The position numbers and the translations under genes are program-made. Positions 22,542-32,015 of a stretch of 56,867 nt of DNA are shown here, piece after piece. Below the pieces are notes generated by a model, which was not told the origin of the DNA, did not search any database, and worked only from the letters and a program-made list of their open reading frames with translations. The DNA is from a virus. Location of the stretch: positions 1 through 56,867 of the IMG/VR virus record IMGVR_UViG_3300031774_000017; one strand, given 5' to 3'. Position 1 is the stretch's first letter; every line of letters begins with the position of its first letter.

Positions 22542-22752
22542 AAAAGCTTTATTAGAACTTGAAAAAGTAATCAGACAAAATATAGATCTTAATGAACTTG
22601 ATCCTGAAAAAGCTAAAACTGCAGCACAAGCTAAATGGGTTGCAATTGAAGATTCTTTAAAAATTATAGATAAAATTGAAGAAATATCTGATAAGAAAAA
22701 AGATAACAAAAAATCAAAAGCTTTTTTGGGTGTTGAAAATAGAATTAAATAA
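22504..22752 (+). CDS. Candidate small terminase subunit (82 aa)
   Basis: It overlaps the upstream gene by 38 bases and its stop overlaps the TerL start (TAATG). The protein is all-helical in appearance (KVILAAEKALLELEKVIRQN, EKAKTAAQAKWVAIEDSLKI) with a basic C terminus. It has no clear helix-turn-helix. Position directly before TerL and size are the only grounds for calling it the DNA-recognition subunit. Confidence 0.45.
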   Translation: MEQKRDKVILAAEKALLELEKVIRQNIDLNELDPEKAKTAAQAKWVAIEDSLKIIDKIEEISDKKKDNKKSKAFLGVENRIK

Positions 22753-24986
22753 TGTATAAACAAACTTTATATAAAATACATACAGATCATTTAGATAAAA
22801 AATATACCAAAAATTTAAATAAAAATAAAAAATTTAAATATGGATATAATAGTGATTTAGATTGTGTTATTATTAGTAAGGATGGTACATTAGGTGATAT
22901 ATATGAAATACAAGGTCTTAAGGTAGGTATACCTCAAACCCCTAAAAAAATACACGGTAAAGATTTAAAAAAAGAAAAACAAGTATTTATAAGAAGGGAA
23001 AGACCACAATCGTTAACAAGAATAAAAACATTATATGATTTTCAAAGCTATACTGAAGATATTAAAGACCAATATTATAGTTACATCGATAATGAGTTTA
23101 ATTATCGTAATGATGGTTATTGGTTCATGTGCAACGGTACCCCGTGCTACCTTACAGGATCGCACTATATTTATCTCAACTGGACTAAAATCGATGTGGG
23201 CTCCCCAGACTTTCGACATGCAAACAGGATATTTTTCTACTTTTGGGAAGCATGCAAGGCTGATAGCAGATGCTATGGGATGTGCTACCTTAAGAATAGA
23301 CGGTCTGGTTTCTCCTTTATGGCGTCATCAGAATGTGTTCATCAGGCTACAACTTCAAAAGACTCTAGGTTTGGGATCTTATCTAAGAGTGGAGCAGACG
23401 CTAAGAAGATGTTCACGGATAAGGTGGTCCCAATCTCAACTAATTACCCGTTCTTTTTTAAACCAATACAGGATGGTATGGAACGCCCAAAGACGGAACT
23501 CTCGTACAAAGTACCATCAAGAAGGCTCACGAGGAATACGATACGAGCCACCAGCCCCGCCTCCTCTGAGATACAGGACGGATTGGACACCACAATTGAC
23601 TGGAAGAACACGGGGGACAATTCATACGACGGGGAGAAATTACAACTCCTCATCCACGACGAATCGGGTAAATGGGAGAGGCCGGACAACATCCTCAATA
23701 ACTGGAGGGTTACAAAAACGTGCCTCCGCCTCGGGGCGAAAGTAGTTGGCAAATGTATGATGGGATCCACTTCTAATGCGTTAGACAAAGGTGGTGATAA
23801 ATTTAAAAAATTATATTATAATTCAGATGTTACAAATAGAAATCGCAATGGCCAGACTACAAGTGGATTATACTCTTTGTTCATACCTATGGAATGGGGT
23901 TTCGAAGGATTTATTGATAAGTATGGATACCCTGTCTTCGATACTCCATCAGAACCGGTTGAAGGAATTGATGGCGAACTCATATATACGGGAGTCCTTG
24001 AACACTGGGAAAATGAAGTTGAGGGGCTAAAAAAAGACAGCGATGCTTTAAATGAATATTATAGACAATTTCCAAGATCAGAAAAGCATGCATTTAGAGA
24101 TGAAACTTTAAATTCTTTATTTAATTTAACTAAAATTTATGAACAAATAGATTATAATGAAGAAATGGAATTTAAAGGTCATGTAGTAAGAGGTGCTTTT
24201 TCATGGCAAAATGGTATAAAAGATACTAAAGTAATATGGACACCAACACAAAATGGTAGATTTAAAATATCGTGGATACCACCAGACCAATTACAAAATA
24301 ATGTTATTGAAAAAAATGGTATAAAATATCCTGGTAATGATGGATTGGGTGCTTTTGGGTGCGATCCTTATGATATATCAGGAACAGTTGGGGGTGGAGG
24401 ATCAAATGGATCTTTACATGGATTAACCACTTTTACAATGACTAGTGACGTACCTAATACAAAATTCTTTTTAGAGTACGTAGCAAGACCTCAAACAGCT
24501 GAAATATTTTTTGAAGATGTTTTAATGGCATGCATATTTTATAGTATGCCTATATTGATTGAAAACAATAAACCAAGATTATTATATCATTTAAAAAGAA
24601 GAGGGTATAGGGGTTTTTCTATGAATAGACCTGATAAATTAAAAGGTGCTTTATCTAAAACTGAATTAGAATTAGGTGGTATACCTAATAGTTCTGAAGA
24701 TATTAAACAAGCACATGCATCTGCTATTGAATCGTACATTGAAGAATATATTGGACGAAATGACGATTCATATGGTAATATGTATTTTCAAAGAACATTA
24801 GAAGACTGGGCAAGATTTGATATTTCACGCAGAACATCTTTTGATGCATCTATAAGTAGTGGTTTAGCCATAATGGCTTGTAGAAAACATTTATATAAAC
24901 CAAGCTCAGATAGAACAGTTAAAAAATTAGATTTTGAATTTTCACGATACAAAAATGAAGGGTATCAAAGCGAGTTAATAAAATAA
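22752..24986 (+). CDS. terL: Terminase large subunit (744 aa)
   Basis: Packaging motor ATPase and headful or end-forming nuclease. The Walker A region is KNRRSGFSFMAS (181-192), a degenerate P-loop typical of some podovirus terminases. Walker B with catalytic Glu is LQLLIHDESG (298-306; Asp303, Glu304). GAFGCDPYDI (533-542; Asp538) likely opens the RNase H-like nuclease. Length and order next to the portal fit. The segment 23110-23790, covering the ATPase motifs, is much more GC-rich than the rest of the gene, and this creates spurious open frames on both strands. The assignment is strong from motifs plus context. Confidence 0.88.
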   Translation: MYKQTLYKIHTDHLDKKYTKNLNKNKKFKYGYNSDLDCVIISKDGTLGDIYEIQGLKVGIPQTPKKIHGKDLKKEKQVFIRRERPQSLTRIKTLYDFQSYTEDIKDQYYSYIDNEFNYRNDGYWFMCNGTPCYLTGSHYIYLNWTKIDVGSPDFRHANRIFFYFWEACKADSRCYGMCYLKNRRSGFSFMASSECVHQATTSKDSRFGILSKSGADAKKMFTDKVVPISTNYPFFFKPIQDGMERPKTELSYKVPSRRLTRNTIRATSPASSEIQDGLDTTIDWKNTGDNSYDGEKLQLLIHDESGKWERPDNILNNWRVTKTCLRLGAKVVGKCMMGSTSNALDKGGDKFKKLYYNSDVTNRNRNGQTTSGLYSLFIPMEWGFEGFIDKYGYPVFDTPSEPVEGIDGELIYTGVLEHWENEVEGLKKDSDALNEYYRQFPRSEKHAFRDETLNSLFNLTKIYEQIDYNEEMEFKGHVVRGAFSWQNGIKDTKVIWTPTQNGRFKISWIPPDQLQNNVIEKNGIKYPGNDGLGAFGCDPYDISGTVGGGGSNGSLHGLTTFTMTSDVPNTKFFLEYVARPQTAEIFFEDVLMACIFYSMPILIENNKPRLLYHLKRRGYRGFSMNRPDKLKGALSKTELELGGIPNSSEDIKQAHASAIESYIEEYIGRNDDSYGNMYFQRTLEDWARFDISRRTSFDASISSGLAIMACRKHLYKPSSDRTVKKLDFEFSRYKNEGYQSELIK

Positions 24987-24988
24987 GT

Positions 24989-27436
24989 ATGGCAAAATTA
25001 AAAGGAAAAGTTTTAACACAATTTCCAAGTCAAGCAGTTTCCGATGCAGAAAAACAAACTAAAAAGTATGGATTATCTGTAGGAAGAGCTATTGAACAAG
25101 AGTGGTTCAATAAGGATAATAATGGCATAGGGAAATTCTATAATTCTAGACAAGAAGCTCATAGGCTAAGATTATATGCTCGTGGAGAACAATCAATTAG
25201 AAAATACAAAGATGAGTTTGCAATTAATGGTGACTTATCTTATCTTAATTTAGATTGGAAACCAGTTCCAATTGTACCTAAATTTGTAGATTTAGTTGTA
25301 AATGGAATGCAAGATAGATTATTTCATATTAAAGCAGTTGGTCAAGATGATATTTCAACAGGTAAAAGAACTAAATTTGTTAATGATGTACAACAAGATT
25401 TAAATACAGCTAATCTATTATTAAATATAGAACAAAAATTAGGTGTATCTGCTAGAAATTTTGCCGTAAATGATTTACCTGCAAATACAGAAGAATTAGA
25501 ATTATATATGCAGCTTAATTATAAGCAAGGTATTGAAATAGCTGAAGAAGAAGCTATTAATAATATTTTTAAAGCAAATAAATATAATGAAACTAAAAAA
25601 CGTATTGATTATGATTTAACTGTATTAGGAATTGGTGCTGCTAAGCACACTTTCAATAATACAGATGGTGTAGTAGTTAAATATGTTGATCCAGCTAATT
25701 TAGTTTATTCATATACTGATGATCCTAATTTTGAAGATTGTTATTATTTTGGAGAAGTTAAATGCATAAAAGTTAATGAACTTAAAAAAGAATTTCCAGG
25801 ATTACCTAATGAAGAAATTGAAACTCTTGTTAGTCAAAGTTCAAGATTTAATGATTACAATGATCCCAATCATAATTTTTATAATCAAAGTGAGTTAGCT
25901 GCTAAAAATACATTAAATGTGCTTTACTTTAATTGGAAAACATGGGAAAATGATGTTTACAAAATAAAGGAAGTACCTACTGGCGGTAGTAAAGCTATTC
26001 CAAAAGATGACACATTTAATCCACCTAAAGATAAACGAACTAGATTTGAAAAAGTAAAGCAAACAAGAGAAGTTGTTTATGAAGGTGTATTAGTATTAGG
26101 ATCTGATCATCTTTTAAAGTGGCAAAAAGCTACAAATATGATAAGACCTACTAGCAATATAAATAAAGTAATGATGAATTATGTTGTTAGTGCTCCTAGA
26201 ATGTATAAAGGTAATATTACTTCTTTAGTTTCAAAAATGACACCATATGCTGATTTAATACAGCTAACACATTTAAAATTACAACAAGCTATACAGAGAA
26301 TGACACCTTCTGGTGTATATGTTGATGCTGATGGTCTTGCTGAAATTGATTTAGGTAATGGTACAAATTATAATCCACAAGAAGCTTTAAATATGTACTT
26401 TCAAACAGGATCTATAATTGGTAGATCTTTAACCATGGAAGGGGAAAGAAATAATGGAGCTATACCTATTCAAGAATTACCAGGTGGTGGTGGTAATCAA
26501 ATACAAGTATTAATTGGTGCTTATAATCAATATATACAAATGATAAGAGATACAACTGGTTTAAATGAAGCAAGAGATGCTGCAGATCCAGATCAATATT
26601 CTCTTGTAGGTGTACAAAAATTAGCAGCAGCAAATAGTAATGTTGCAACAAGACATATACTGCATTCTAGCATGTTTATTACCACTTGCTTAGCTGAGGC
26701 TATTTCATTAAGATTTAAAGATGTATTAGAATATCATCCTACTAAAGATATGTTTATAGATTCTATAGGCCAATTTTCTGTGGGTTCTTTAGAAGAATTA
26801 AATAATCTTAATTTACATAACTTTGGTATATTCTTAGAATTAGAGCCTGATGAAAATGAAAAACAATTATTAGAAAATAATATACAAGTTGCATTATCAA
26901 AAGATAGTATCCATTTAGAAGATGCTATTGATATTAGAGAAGTAAAAAATTTAAAATTAGCTAATCAATTATTAAAATTTAGAAGACTTCAAAAACAAGC
27001 TACAGATCAAGTGCAAGCTCAAGCTGCATCACGAGCACAAGCAGAAGCACAAGGACAAGCACAAATACAAATTGAAGAAGCAAAAGCACAATCTGAACAA
27101 GTAAAAACAGATTCTAAAATTCAATTATCTACAGCTGAAAATGAAATGTCTATTAGAAAAATGGAAATTGAAACAAGAGCTAAAAAAGAACTTATGCAAT
27201 ATGAATTTAATTTAAATGTTCAACTTAAGGAACTTGAACTAAAATCACAAATGGAGTTAGCAAATAGAAGTAATCAGTCAATGTTACAACGTGAGCTTAT
27301 AAGAGAAGATGTAAAACTTAAAACATCTGGTCGATTAAGTGGCGCTCCAAATACAGATAATCCTACAAAGGATTTTGAATCTAAAGGTAATGATACTTTA
27401 GGTGGCTTTGACACAGGACGTTTTGAAGCGTCTTAA
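24989..27436 (+). CDS. Portal protein (815 aa)
   Basis: Dodecameric head-vertex channel for DNA. It follows terL by two bases. The N-terminal half (HRLRLYARGEQSIRKYKDEF, WKPVPIVPKFVDLVVNGMQD) and VVVKYVDPANLVYSYTDDPN (about 228-247) look like the crAss-like/Bacteroidetes podovirus portal. Residues about 660-780 are a long Gln/Ala/Glu-rich coiled coil (AQAEAQGQAQIQIEEAKAQ), probably the barrel inside the head. It ends GNDTLGGFDTGRFEAS. Size, order and composition support the call. Confidence 0.8.
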   Translation: MAKLKGKVLTQFPSQAVSDAEKQTKKYGLSVGRAIEQEWFNKDNNGIGKFYNSRQEAHRLRLYARGEQSIRKYKDEFAINGDLSYLNLDWKPVPIVPKFVDLVVNGMQDRLFHIKAVGQDDISTGKRTKFVNDVQQDLNTANLLLNIEQKLGVSARNFAVNDLPANTEELELYMQLNYKQGIEIAEEEAINNIFKANKYNETKKRIDYDLTVLGIGAAKHTFNNTDGVVVKYVDPANLVYSYTDDPNFEDCYYFGEVKCIKVNELKKEFPGLPNEEIETLVSQSSRFNDYNDPNHNFYNQSELAAKNTLNVLYFNWKTWENDVYKIKEVPTGGSKAIPKDDTFNPPKDKRTRFEKVKQTREVVYEGVLVLGSDHLLKWQKATNMIRPTSNINKVMMNYVVSAPRMYKGNITSLVSKMTPYADLIQLTHLKLQQAIQRMTPSGVYVDADGLAEIDLGNGTNYNPQEALNMYFQTGSIIGRSLTMEGERNNGAIPIQELPGGGGNQIQVLIGAYNQYIQMIRDTTGLNEARDAADPDQYSLVGVQKLAAANSNVATRHILHSSMFITTCLAEAISLRFKDVLEYHPTKDMFIDSIGQFSVGSLEELNNLNLHNFGIFLELEPDENEKQLLENNIQVALSKDSIHLEDAIDIREVKNLKLANQLLKFRRLQKQATDQVQAQAASRAQAEAQGQAQIQIEEAKAQSEQVKTDSKIQLSTAENEMSIRKMEIETRAKKELMQYEFNLNVQLKELELKSQMELANRSNQSMLQRELIREDVKLKTSGRLSGAPNTDNPTKDFESKGNDTLGGFDTGRFEAS

Positions 27437-27467
27437 TATTTAAACAATTATTTTATTATATACAATT

Positions 27468-28781
27468 ATGGCAAAAGAAAAAACACAAGATTCATCTATA
27501 GAAGTTAAAGATATAGGTGAAATTAATCCTGAAACAGTAACACCTGCTAAAAAAGAAGCTGCAGTTTTACAAAAAGCAGTTGATGAAGGTAAGGTAGCCC
27601 CTGAATATGGATTACAAGAAGATGGAGTTTATAAAGTTAATTTAGATAAACCTCCCGTTCCTAAAGAGGAAATAAAAGAAGAAGTTAAAAAGGAAACAAA
27701 AGAGGAAACAAAAGATGCCGTTCAAGAGCAAGAAACAGGAAACATTCCTGAAGATAAATTATCCGACAATATACAAAAAGTGGAGGAAGAAGTACGGGCT
27801 GTTCAAGAACCGGAAATAAAAGAAGAAACTTCAGAATCTCCTTTAGAATTAGTTAATGATGAGAAAGATAACATTGACGAGAAACGAATGGATGGAAAGC
27901 CTCAAGCTACCAAACCCATATCGGAACAAAAAGAAATATTACAGGAAGAAAAAACACAAGAACTTCCTGAAGGAATAGATAAACTTGTACAGTTTATGCA
28001 AGAAACTGGAGGAACAGTAGAAGATTATGCAAAACTAAATAGAGACTATTCTAAAATAGATAACGTAAGTCTTATAAAAGAATATTACGAATACACTAAA
28101 CCACATCTAAATCAAGAAGATATTCAATTTTTAATGGATAAAAAATTTGCTTATGATGTGGAGGCGGATGACCCGTCTGACGTAAAAGCTAAGCAATTAG
28201 CTTTTAAAGAAGAAGTATTTAATGCACAAGAACTTCTAAGAACAACTAAGGATAAATATTATAATGATCTTAAGTTAAAATCAAAACAAAATAATATTCC
28301 TAAAGAGTACGAAGAAGCTATAAATTTTTATAATACTTCTAAGCAATTTGAAGAACAAAATAACTTAGCCAAAGAAAGTTTTTTAAAAGAAACTAAAAAA
28401 GTTTTTAACGAAGAATTCAAAGGTTTTGATTTTAAGGTAGGAGAAAACAAATATCGATTTAAGATAGATAATCCCGGTAAAGTTAAAGAGTCTCAATCAG
28501 ATATATCTAATTTTTTAAATCTGTTTACAGATGAAAAAGGTGGCATGCAAAACATGCAAGGATATCATAAAGCTTTATTTACTGCACAAAATGCGGATAA
28601 AATAGCAAATCACTTTTATGAGCAAGGCCGTGCTGATGCAATAAAAGAATCTGCTAGAAAAGCTAAAAATATAAATATGGATCCAAGGCAAGAAGGTGCT
28701 ACTATAACATCTAATAGTGGAGATAGGATTAGAGTTGTTTCTGGAGATTCGTCTGATAAGTTGCGAATTAAATGGAAATAG
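27468..28781 (+). CDS. Putative scaffolding protein (437 aa)
   Basis: It lies between portal and major capsid genes, the usual scaffold position. The first 170 residues are highly acidic and Lys/Glu-rich (EEIKEEVKKETKEETKDAVQ), likely disordered. The central and C-terminal parts are helical (DYAKLNRDYSKIDNVSLIKE, FKEEVFNAQELLRTTKDKYY). The C-terminal 40 residues are basic (RIRVVSGDSSDKLRIKWK), as in scaffolds that bind coat protein. No scaffold family is recognised by sequence, so this rests on position and composition. Confidence 0.65.
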   Translation: MAKEKTQDSSIEVKDIGEINPETVTPAKKEAAVLQKAVDEGKVAPEYGLQEDGVYKVNLDKPPVPKEEIKEEVKKETKEETKDAVQEQETGNIPEDKLSDNIQKVEEEVRAVQEPEIKEETSESPLELVNDEKDNIDEKRMDGKPQATKPISEQKEILQEEKTQELPEGIDKLVQFMQETGGTVEDYAKLNRDYSKIDNVSLIKEYYEYTKPHLNQEDIQFLMDKKFAYDVEADDPSDVKAKQLAFKEEVFNAQELLRTTKDKYYNDLKLKSKQNNIPKEYEEAINFYNTSKQFEEQNNLAKESFLKETKKVFNEEFKGFDFKVGENKYRFKIDNPGKVKESQSDISNFLNLFTDEKGGMQNMQGYHKALFTAQNADKIANHFYEQGRADAIKESARKAKNINMDPRQEGATITSNSGDRIRVVSGDSSDKLRIKWK

Positions 28782-28803
28782 TTTAACTTAAAATCAAAAC
28801 ATT

Positions 28804-30399
28804 ATGGCTTTTACAAGCGGAATTCCGGCTGCATTACAACCGACTCAAACAAAGACGTTGTACTCCGGAAACTACATTGATTTCACAAATACAAATTTTG
28901 ATCAATGGACACAACAATTTTTACCAGATGTATACGAAAAAGAAGTTGAAAGATATGGAAACAGATCAATCGGTTCTTTCTTACGTATGGTATCTGCGGA
29001 GATGCCTTCTACTTCAGACCAAATTATTTGGACTGAGCAAGGCAGATTACATACTAGATATGTAAATGTAATTCCAAGAGGAACTGCGGGCGCTATGCCT
29101 GTTGCTGGTGGTGGACAAGCGGTTATCGCTGCTGCTGGAGCATCAGGTGGTGTACTTAACTTTGAAGTACCAACTACGCAACCTGCAAGTTTAGGAGTTA
29201 GCCCAGCTACTCAAACACAACAAGTTAACTTTAAAATAGGACAAACTGTAATGGTTCAAGTTCAAACAAATGCTACTTCAGCAGTTGGTGGAACTGGCGC
29301 TGTTATTAAAGGAGTTTGTACTAATGTTGGAGTTGGTGGTGGTGGTACTACTGGTGGTCAAATGTTCCAAATCCAAGCTTATGAAGCTCACGGTGGAGTA
29401 TTAGCTGCTGAAAGAGTAACTGCAATTTGCTATGGATCTGAATTTGCTAAAGGTACAGGAAACTTTACCGATAGCTTAGACCCAGGGTTTGCTACATTTA
29501 CTAACTCACCAATTATATTAAAAGAAAACTATCAAATCAGTGGATCTGACACAGCTCAGATTGGTTGGATTGAAGTTACTTCTGAAAATGGTGCTAGTGG
29601 ATATTTATGGTATATAAAGTCTGAACATGAAGTACGACTTAGATGGGAAGACTGGTTAGAAATGTCAATGGTTGAAGGTGTTAAATACACTGCTGGAGGT
29701 GCTGCAATTACATTAGGTACTTTCGGTGGACCATTAGCTGCTCAAAATGCAAGAGGTACTGAAGGATTCTTTTCTGCATTAGAATCAAGAGGAAACGTTT
29801 ATACTGGATTTGGTGGCCAAGCTGCTGCTGGTGCAGGTAACGGTGGACTTACAGATTTTGATGCTGTACTTAAGCAATTAGACAAGCAGGGATCAATTGA
29901 AGAAAATATGCTTTTCTTAAACAGAGAGCTATCTTTAGAAATTGATGACATTCTTGCAATGCAAAATGGTAATTATGCTGCTGCTGCTGGGCATTCTAAA
30001 GGTACTTCTTATGGAGTATTTAACAACAGTGCAGACATGGCTCTTAATTTAGGGTTTACTGGATATAGAAGAGGTTCTTATGACTTTTACAAAACTGACT
30101 GGAAATACTTAAATGACTGGTCAACTCGTGGAGGTTTTGGTGATGTTGAAGGCGTATTAGTTCCTGCTGGAACTTCTACTGTTTATGATCAACAATTAGG
30201 TCAAAACATCAAAAGACCATTCTTACACATCAGATATAGAGCATCAGAAACTGAGAACAGAAAAAACAAATCTTGGATTACAGGATCTGTTGGAACTGAT
30301 TCACCAAGTTCTGATATCGATATCATGAAAGTAAATTACTTAAGTGAAAGATGTCTTATCACTCAAGCTGCTAATAATTTCGTATTATTTAAAGCTTAA
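28804..30399 (+). CDS. Major capsid protein (531 aa)
   Basis: Main head shell protein, presumably HK97 fold. It follows the scaffold-like gene and uses a restricted codon set, consistent with high expression. Features include YGNRSIGSFLRMVSAEMPST (about 51-70), SENGASGYLWYIKSEHEVRL and RWEDWLEMSMVEGVKY. Length (531) and order match capsid proteins of crAss-like and marine Bacteroidetes podoviruses. A UUCG-capped terminator hairpin follows its stop, isolating its transcript from downstream genes. Confidence 0.85.
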   Translation: MAFTSGIPAALQPTQTKTLYSGNYIDFTNTNFDQWTQQFLPDVYEKEVERYGNRSIGSFLRMVSAEMPSTSDQIIWTEQGRLHTRYVNVIPRGTAGAMPVAGGGQAVIAAAGASGGVLNFEVPTTQPASLGVSPATQTQQVNFKIGQTVMVQVQTNATSAVGGTGAVIKGVCTNVGVGGGGTTGGQMFQIQAYEAHGGVLAAERVTAICYGSEFAKGTGNFTDSLDPGFATFTNSPIILKENYQISGSDTAQIGWIEVTSENGASGYLWYIKSEHEVRLRWEDWLEMSMVEGVKYTAGGAAITLGTFGGPLAAQNARGTEGFFSALESRGNVYTGFGGQAAAGAGNGGLTDFDAVLKQLDKQGSIEENMLFLNRELSLEIDDILAMQNGNYAAAAGHSKGTSYGVFNNSADMALNLGFTGYRRGSYDFYKTDWKYLNDWSTRGGFGDVEGVLVPAGTSTVYDQQLGQNIKRPFLHIRYRASETENRKNKSWITGSVGTDSPSSDIDIMKVNYLSERCLITQAANNFVLFKA

Positions 30400-30407
30400 T
30401 TTTAACT

Positions 30408-30441
30408 ATAGGATACGGGCTCTTCGGAGCCCTATATCCTT
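30408..30441 (+). terminator. Strong UUCG-capped hairpin after capsid gene
   Basis: GGGCTC (30417-30422), loop TTCG (30423-30426) and GAGCCC (30427-30432) are extended by AGGATA (30410-30415) pairing with TATCCT (30435-30440), then followed by TATTTTATATTA. A long stem with a stabilising UUCG tetraloop nine bases after the capsid stop is a transcription terminator and/or an mRNA 3'-end stabiliser. Partial read-through would set capsid mRNA above its downstream neighbours. Confidence 0.8.
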
Positions 30442-30459
30442 ATTTTATATTATTTTATT

Positions 30460-31239
30460 ATGACAACACAAACAAAACCAAGAAGTTCTGTAACCGAAAT
30501 GGAAAAAAATTGGGTATATAAAGACAGAACTTATGTATTAACAGGACAATATGCACCTGTATCTTATACAATACAAACAAAACATACTCCTCGTAAACCA
30601 TTAATGTGGTTTGATGAAGGGTTAAAAATGAATAGAGAAATAAGATTAGCAAATAATCAAAAGTCTTTATTTGTAGATGAACAAGAAGGATTTGTTACAT
30701 TAACTCATGTAATGTTTCAAGATGGAACACTTATGGTTCCTCGTTCAGAAGTATCTATGCAAAAACTTTTATCTATTTATCATCCTTTAAAAGATAAAAA
30801 ATGGACTGAAGTTGATACTGCTAAAAAAGCTGCAGATGAAATTGATACTTTAGAATTTGAATTAGAAGCATTAACATTAGTAAAAGAGTTAGATATAGAA
30901 CATTTAGAAGCTATTATGAGAACTGAATTAGGTAGTGCAGTTGCTTCTATGTCATCTAAAGAATTAAAACGTGACGCTTATAAATTTGCACAACGTGAAC
31001 CTGCTTTATTTATAGAATTATCAGAAGATGAAGATATTAAATTAAGAAATTTAGCTAATAGAGCGGTCGAACAAGGCATAATTAATTTAACTGAAGATAA
31101 TACAGTATTTAAATTTGCAAACGGCAAAAAAATAATTACTGTACCATTTGATCAACATCCTTATGGAGCATTAGCTCAGTATTTTAAAACTGACGATGGC
31201 GTAGATCTAATGAAATCATTAGTTAAAAAGCTCAACTAA
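30460..31239 (+). CDS. Conserved virion-region protein (259 aa)
   Basis: It sits between two hairpins, so it may be its own small transcription unit. The N-terminal half has SYTIQTKHTPRKPLMWFDEG and SLFVDEQEGFVTLTHVMFQD, followed by LLSIYHPLKDKKW. The C-terminal half is helical and acidic. The pattern is conserved after the capsid gene in marine Bacteroidetes-type podoviruses, from memory. It could be a decoration or head-completion protein. No enzymatic motif is seen. Confidence 0.6.
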   Translation: MTTQTKPRSSVTEMEKNWVYKDRTYVLTGQYAPVSYTIQTKHTPRKPLMWFDEGLKMNREIRLANNQKSLFVDEQEGFVTLTHVMFQDGTLMVPRSEVSMQKLLSIYHPLKDKKWTEVDTAKKAADEIDTLEFELEALTLVKELDIEHLEAIMRTELGSAVASMSSKELKRDAYKFAQREPALFIELSEDEDIKLRNLANRAVEQGIINLTEDNTVFKFANGKKIITVPFDQHPYGALAQYFKTDDGVDLMKSLVKKLN

Positions 31240-31248
31240 GCTTATAGG

Positions 31249-31275
31249 ATATAGGGCGAGAAATCAGCCCTATAT
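31249..31275 (+). terminator. Hairpin after the 259-aa gene
   Basis: ATATAGGGC (31249-31257) pairs perfectly with GCCCTATAT (31267-31275) around the loop GAGAAATCA; TCACTAATTATAATAAC follows. Its stem bases resemble those of the hairpin after the capsid gene (GGATA...GGGC and GCCC...TATAT), suggesting a common origin or shared factor. The lack of a clean U-run makes an mRNA-processing or stabilising role as plausible as termination. Confidence 0.65.
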
Positions 31276-31298
31276 TCACTAATTATAATAACATATAA

Positions 31299-32015
31299 AT
31301 GATTAATATTAACAACGTATATCAAACAGTTCTTATTTTAGCAAATAAAGATAACAGAGGATATATTACACCTGATGAGTTTAATAGAATGGCTGATCAA
31401 GCACAAAACGAAGTATTTGAAGCATATTTCGCAAGAGATGCATCTTATCAAGCGGCTGGTGGAATTCAAAGTGATTTTTCAAATCCTGTATCTAATATTG
31501 CTGAAAGAGTAAATTTGTTTTATAAAAGTGCTACACCAACTATTTCAAATGATATTTTTCCATACCCAGATGATTTAAGACAATTAGGTGTGGTTAGTGT
31601 AGATGAAAGGGTTGCAGATAAAGTTACTCATGAGCATGTTAAATATATTAATCTTTCCCCCTTAACTTATCCCGTTAAAACACAACCAGTATATACTGTA
31701 AATGCAACAGGTATAACAGTATATCCTACAACTGTTACAACGGGGGTTAGAATGGAATACTTAAAAAATCCAACAAGACCAAAATGGGGATATGTATTAC
31801 AAGGTACTATACCTTATTATGATAGCACTCAATTTGATCCTTCAACGGATAGTTATGATACACCGGCAAAATCTTATAATTTTGAATTAGATTCATCTGA
31901 ATTTCCAGAATTAGTTGTAACAATATTAGGTTATGCTGGATTAACAATTAAGCAAGGTGATGTAACAGGATTTGCACAAGGCAGAGAAGTACAATTTCAA
32001 CAAACTGAACAATAA
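31299..32015 (+). CDS. Putative head-tail connector (238 aa)
   Basis: The N-terminal helix-rich part (YITPDEFNRMADQAQNEVFE, about 23-42) and C-terminal GVRMEYLKNPTRPKWGYV and SSEFPELVVTILGYAGLTIK resemble connector or adaptor proteins of crAss-like podoviruses. It ends in TAATG overlap with the next connector-like gene. Order after capsid and before the hub supports a ring protein at the portal. Specific family not assigned. Confidence 0.6.
   Translation: MININNVYQTVLILANKDNRGYITPDEFNRMADQAQNEVFEAYFARDASYQAAGGIQSDFSNPVSNIAERVNLFYKSATPTISNDIFPYPDDLRQLGVVSVDERVADKVTHEHVKYINLSPLTYPVKTQPVYTVNATGITVYPTTVTTGVRMEYLKNPTRPKWGYVLQGTIPYYDSTQFDPSTDSYDTPAKSYNFELDSSEFPELVVTILGYAGLTIKQGDVTGFAQGREVQFQQTEQ

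Noticed and set aside
23035-23745. A 236-codon open frame within terL in another + frame, and a 114-codon antisense frame at 23444-23788
   Set aside because: Both lie in the GC-raised island, where stop codons are rare. The alternative products have no conserved pattern, while the TerL frame carries the ATPase motifs.
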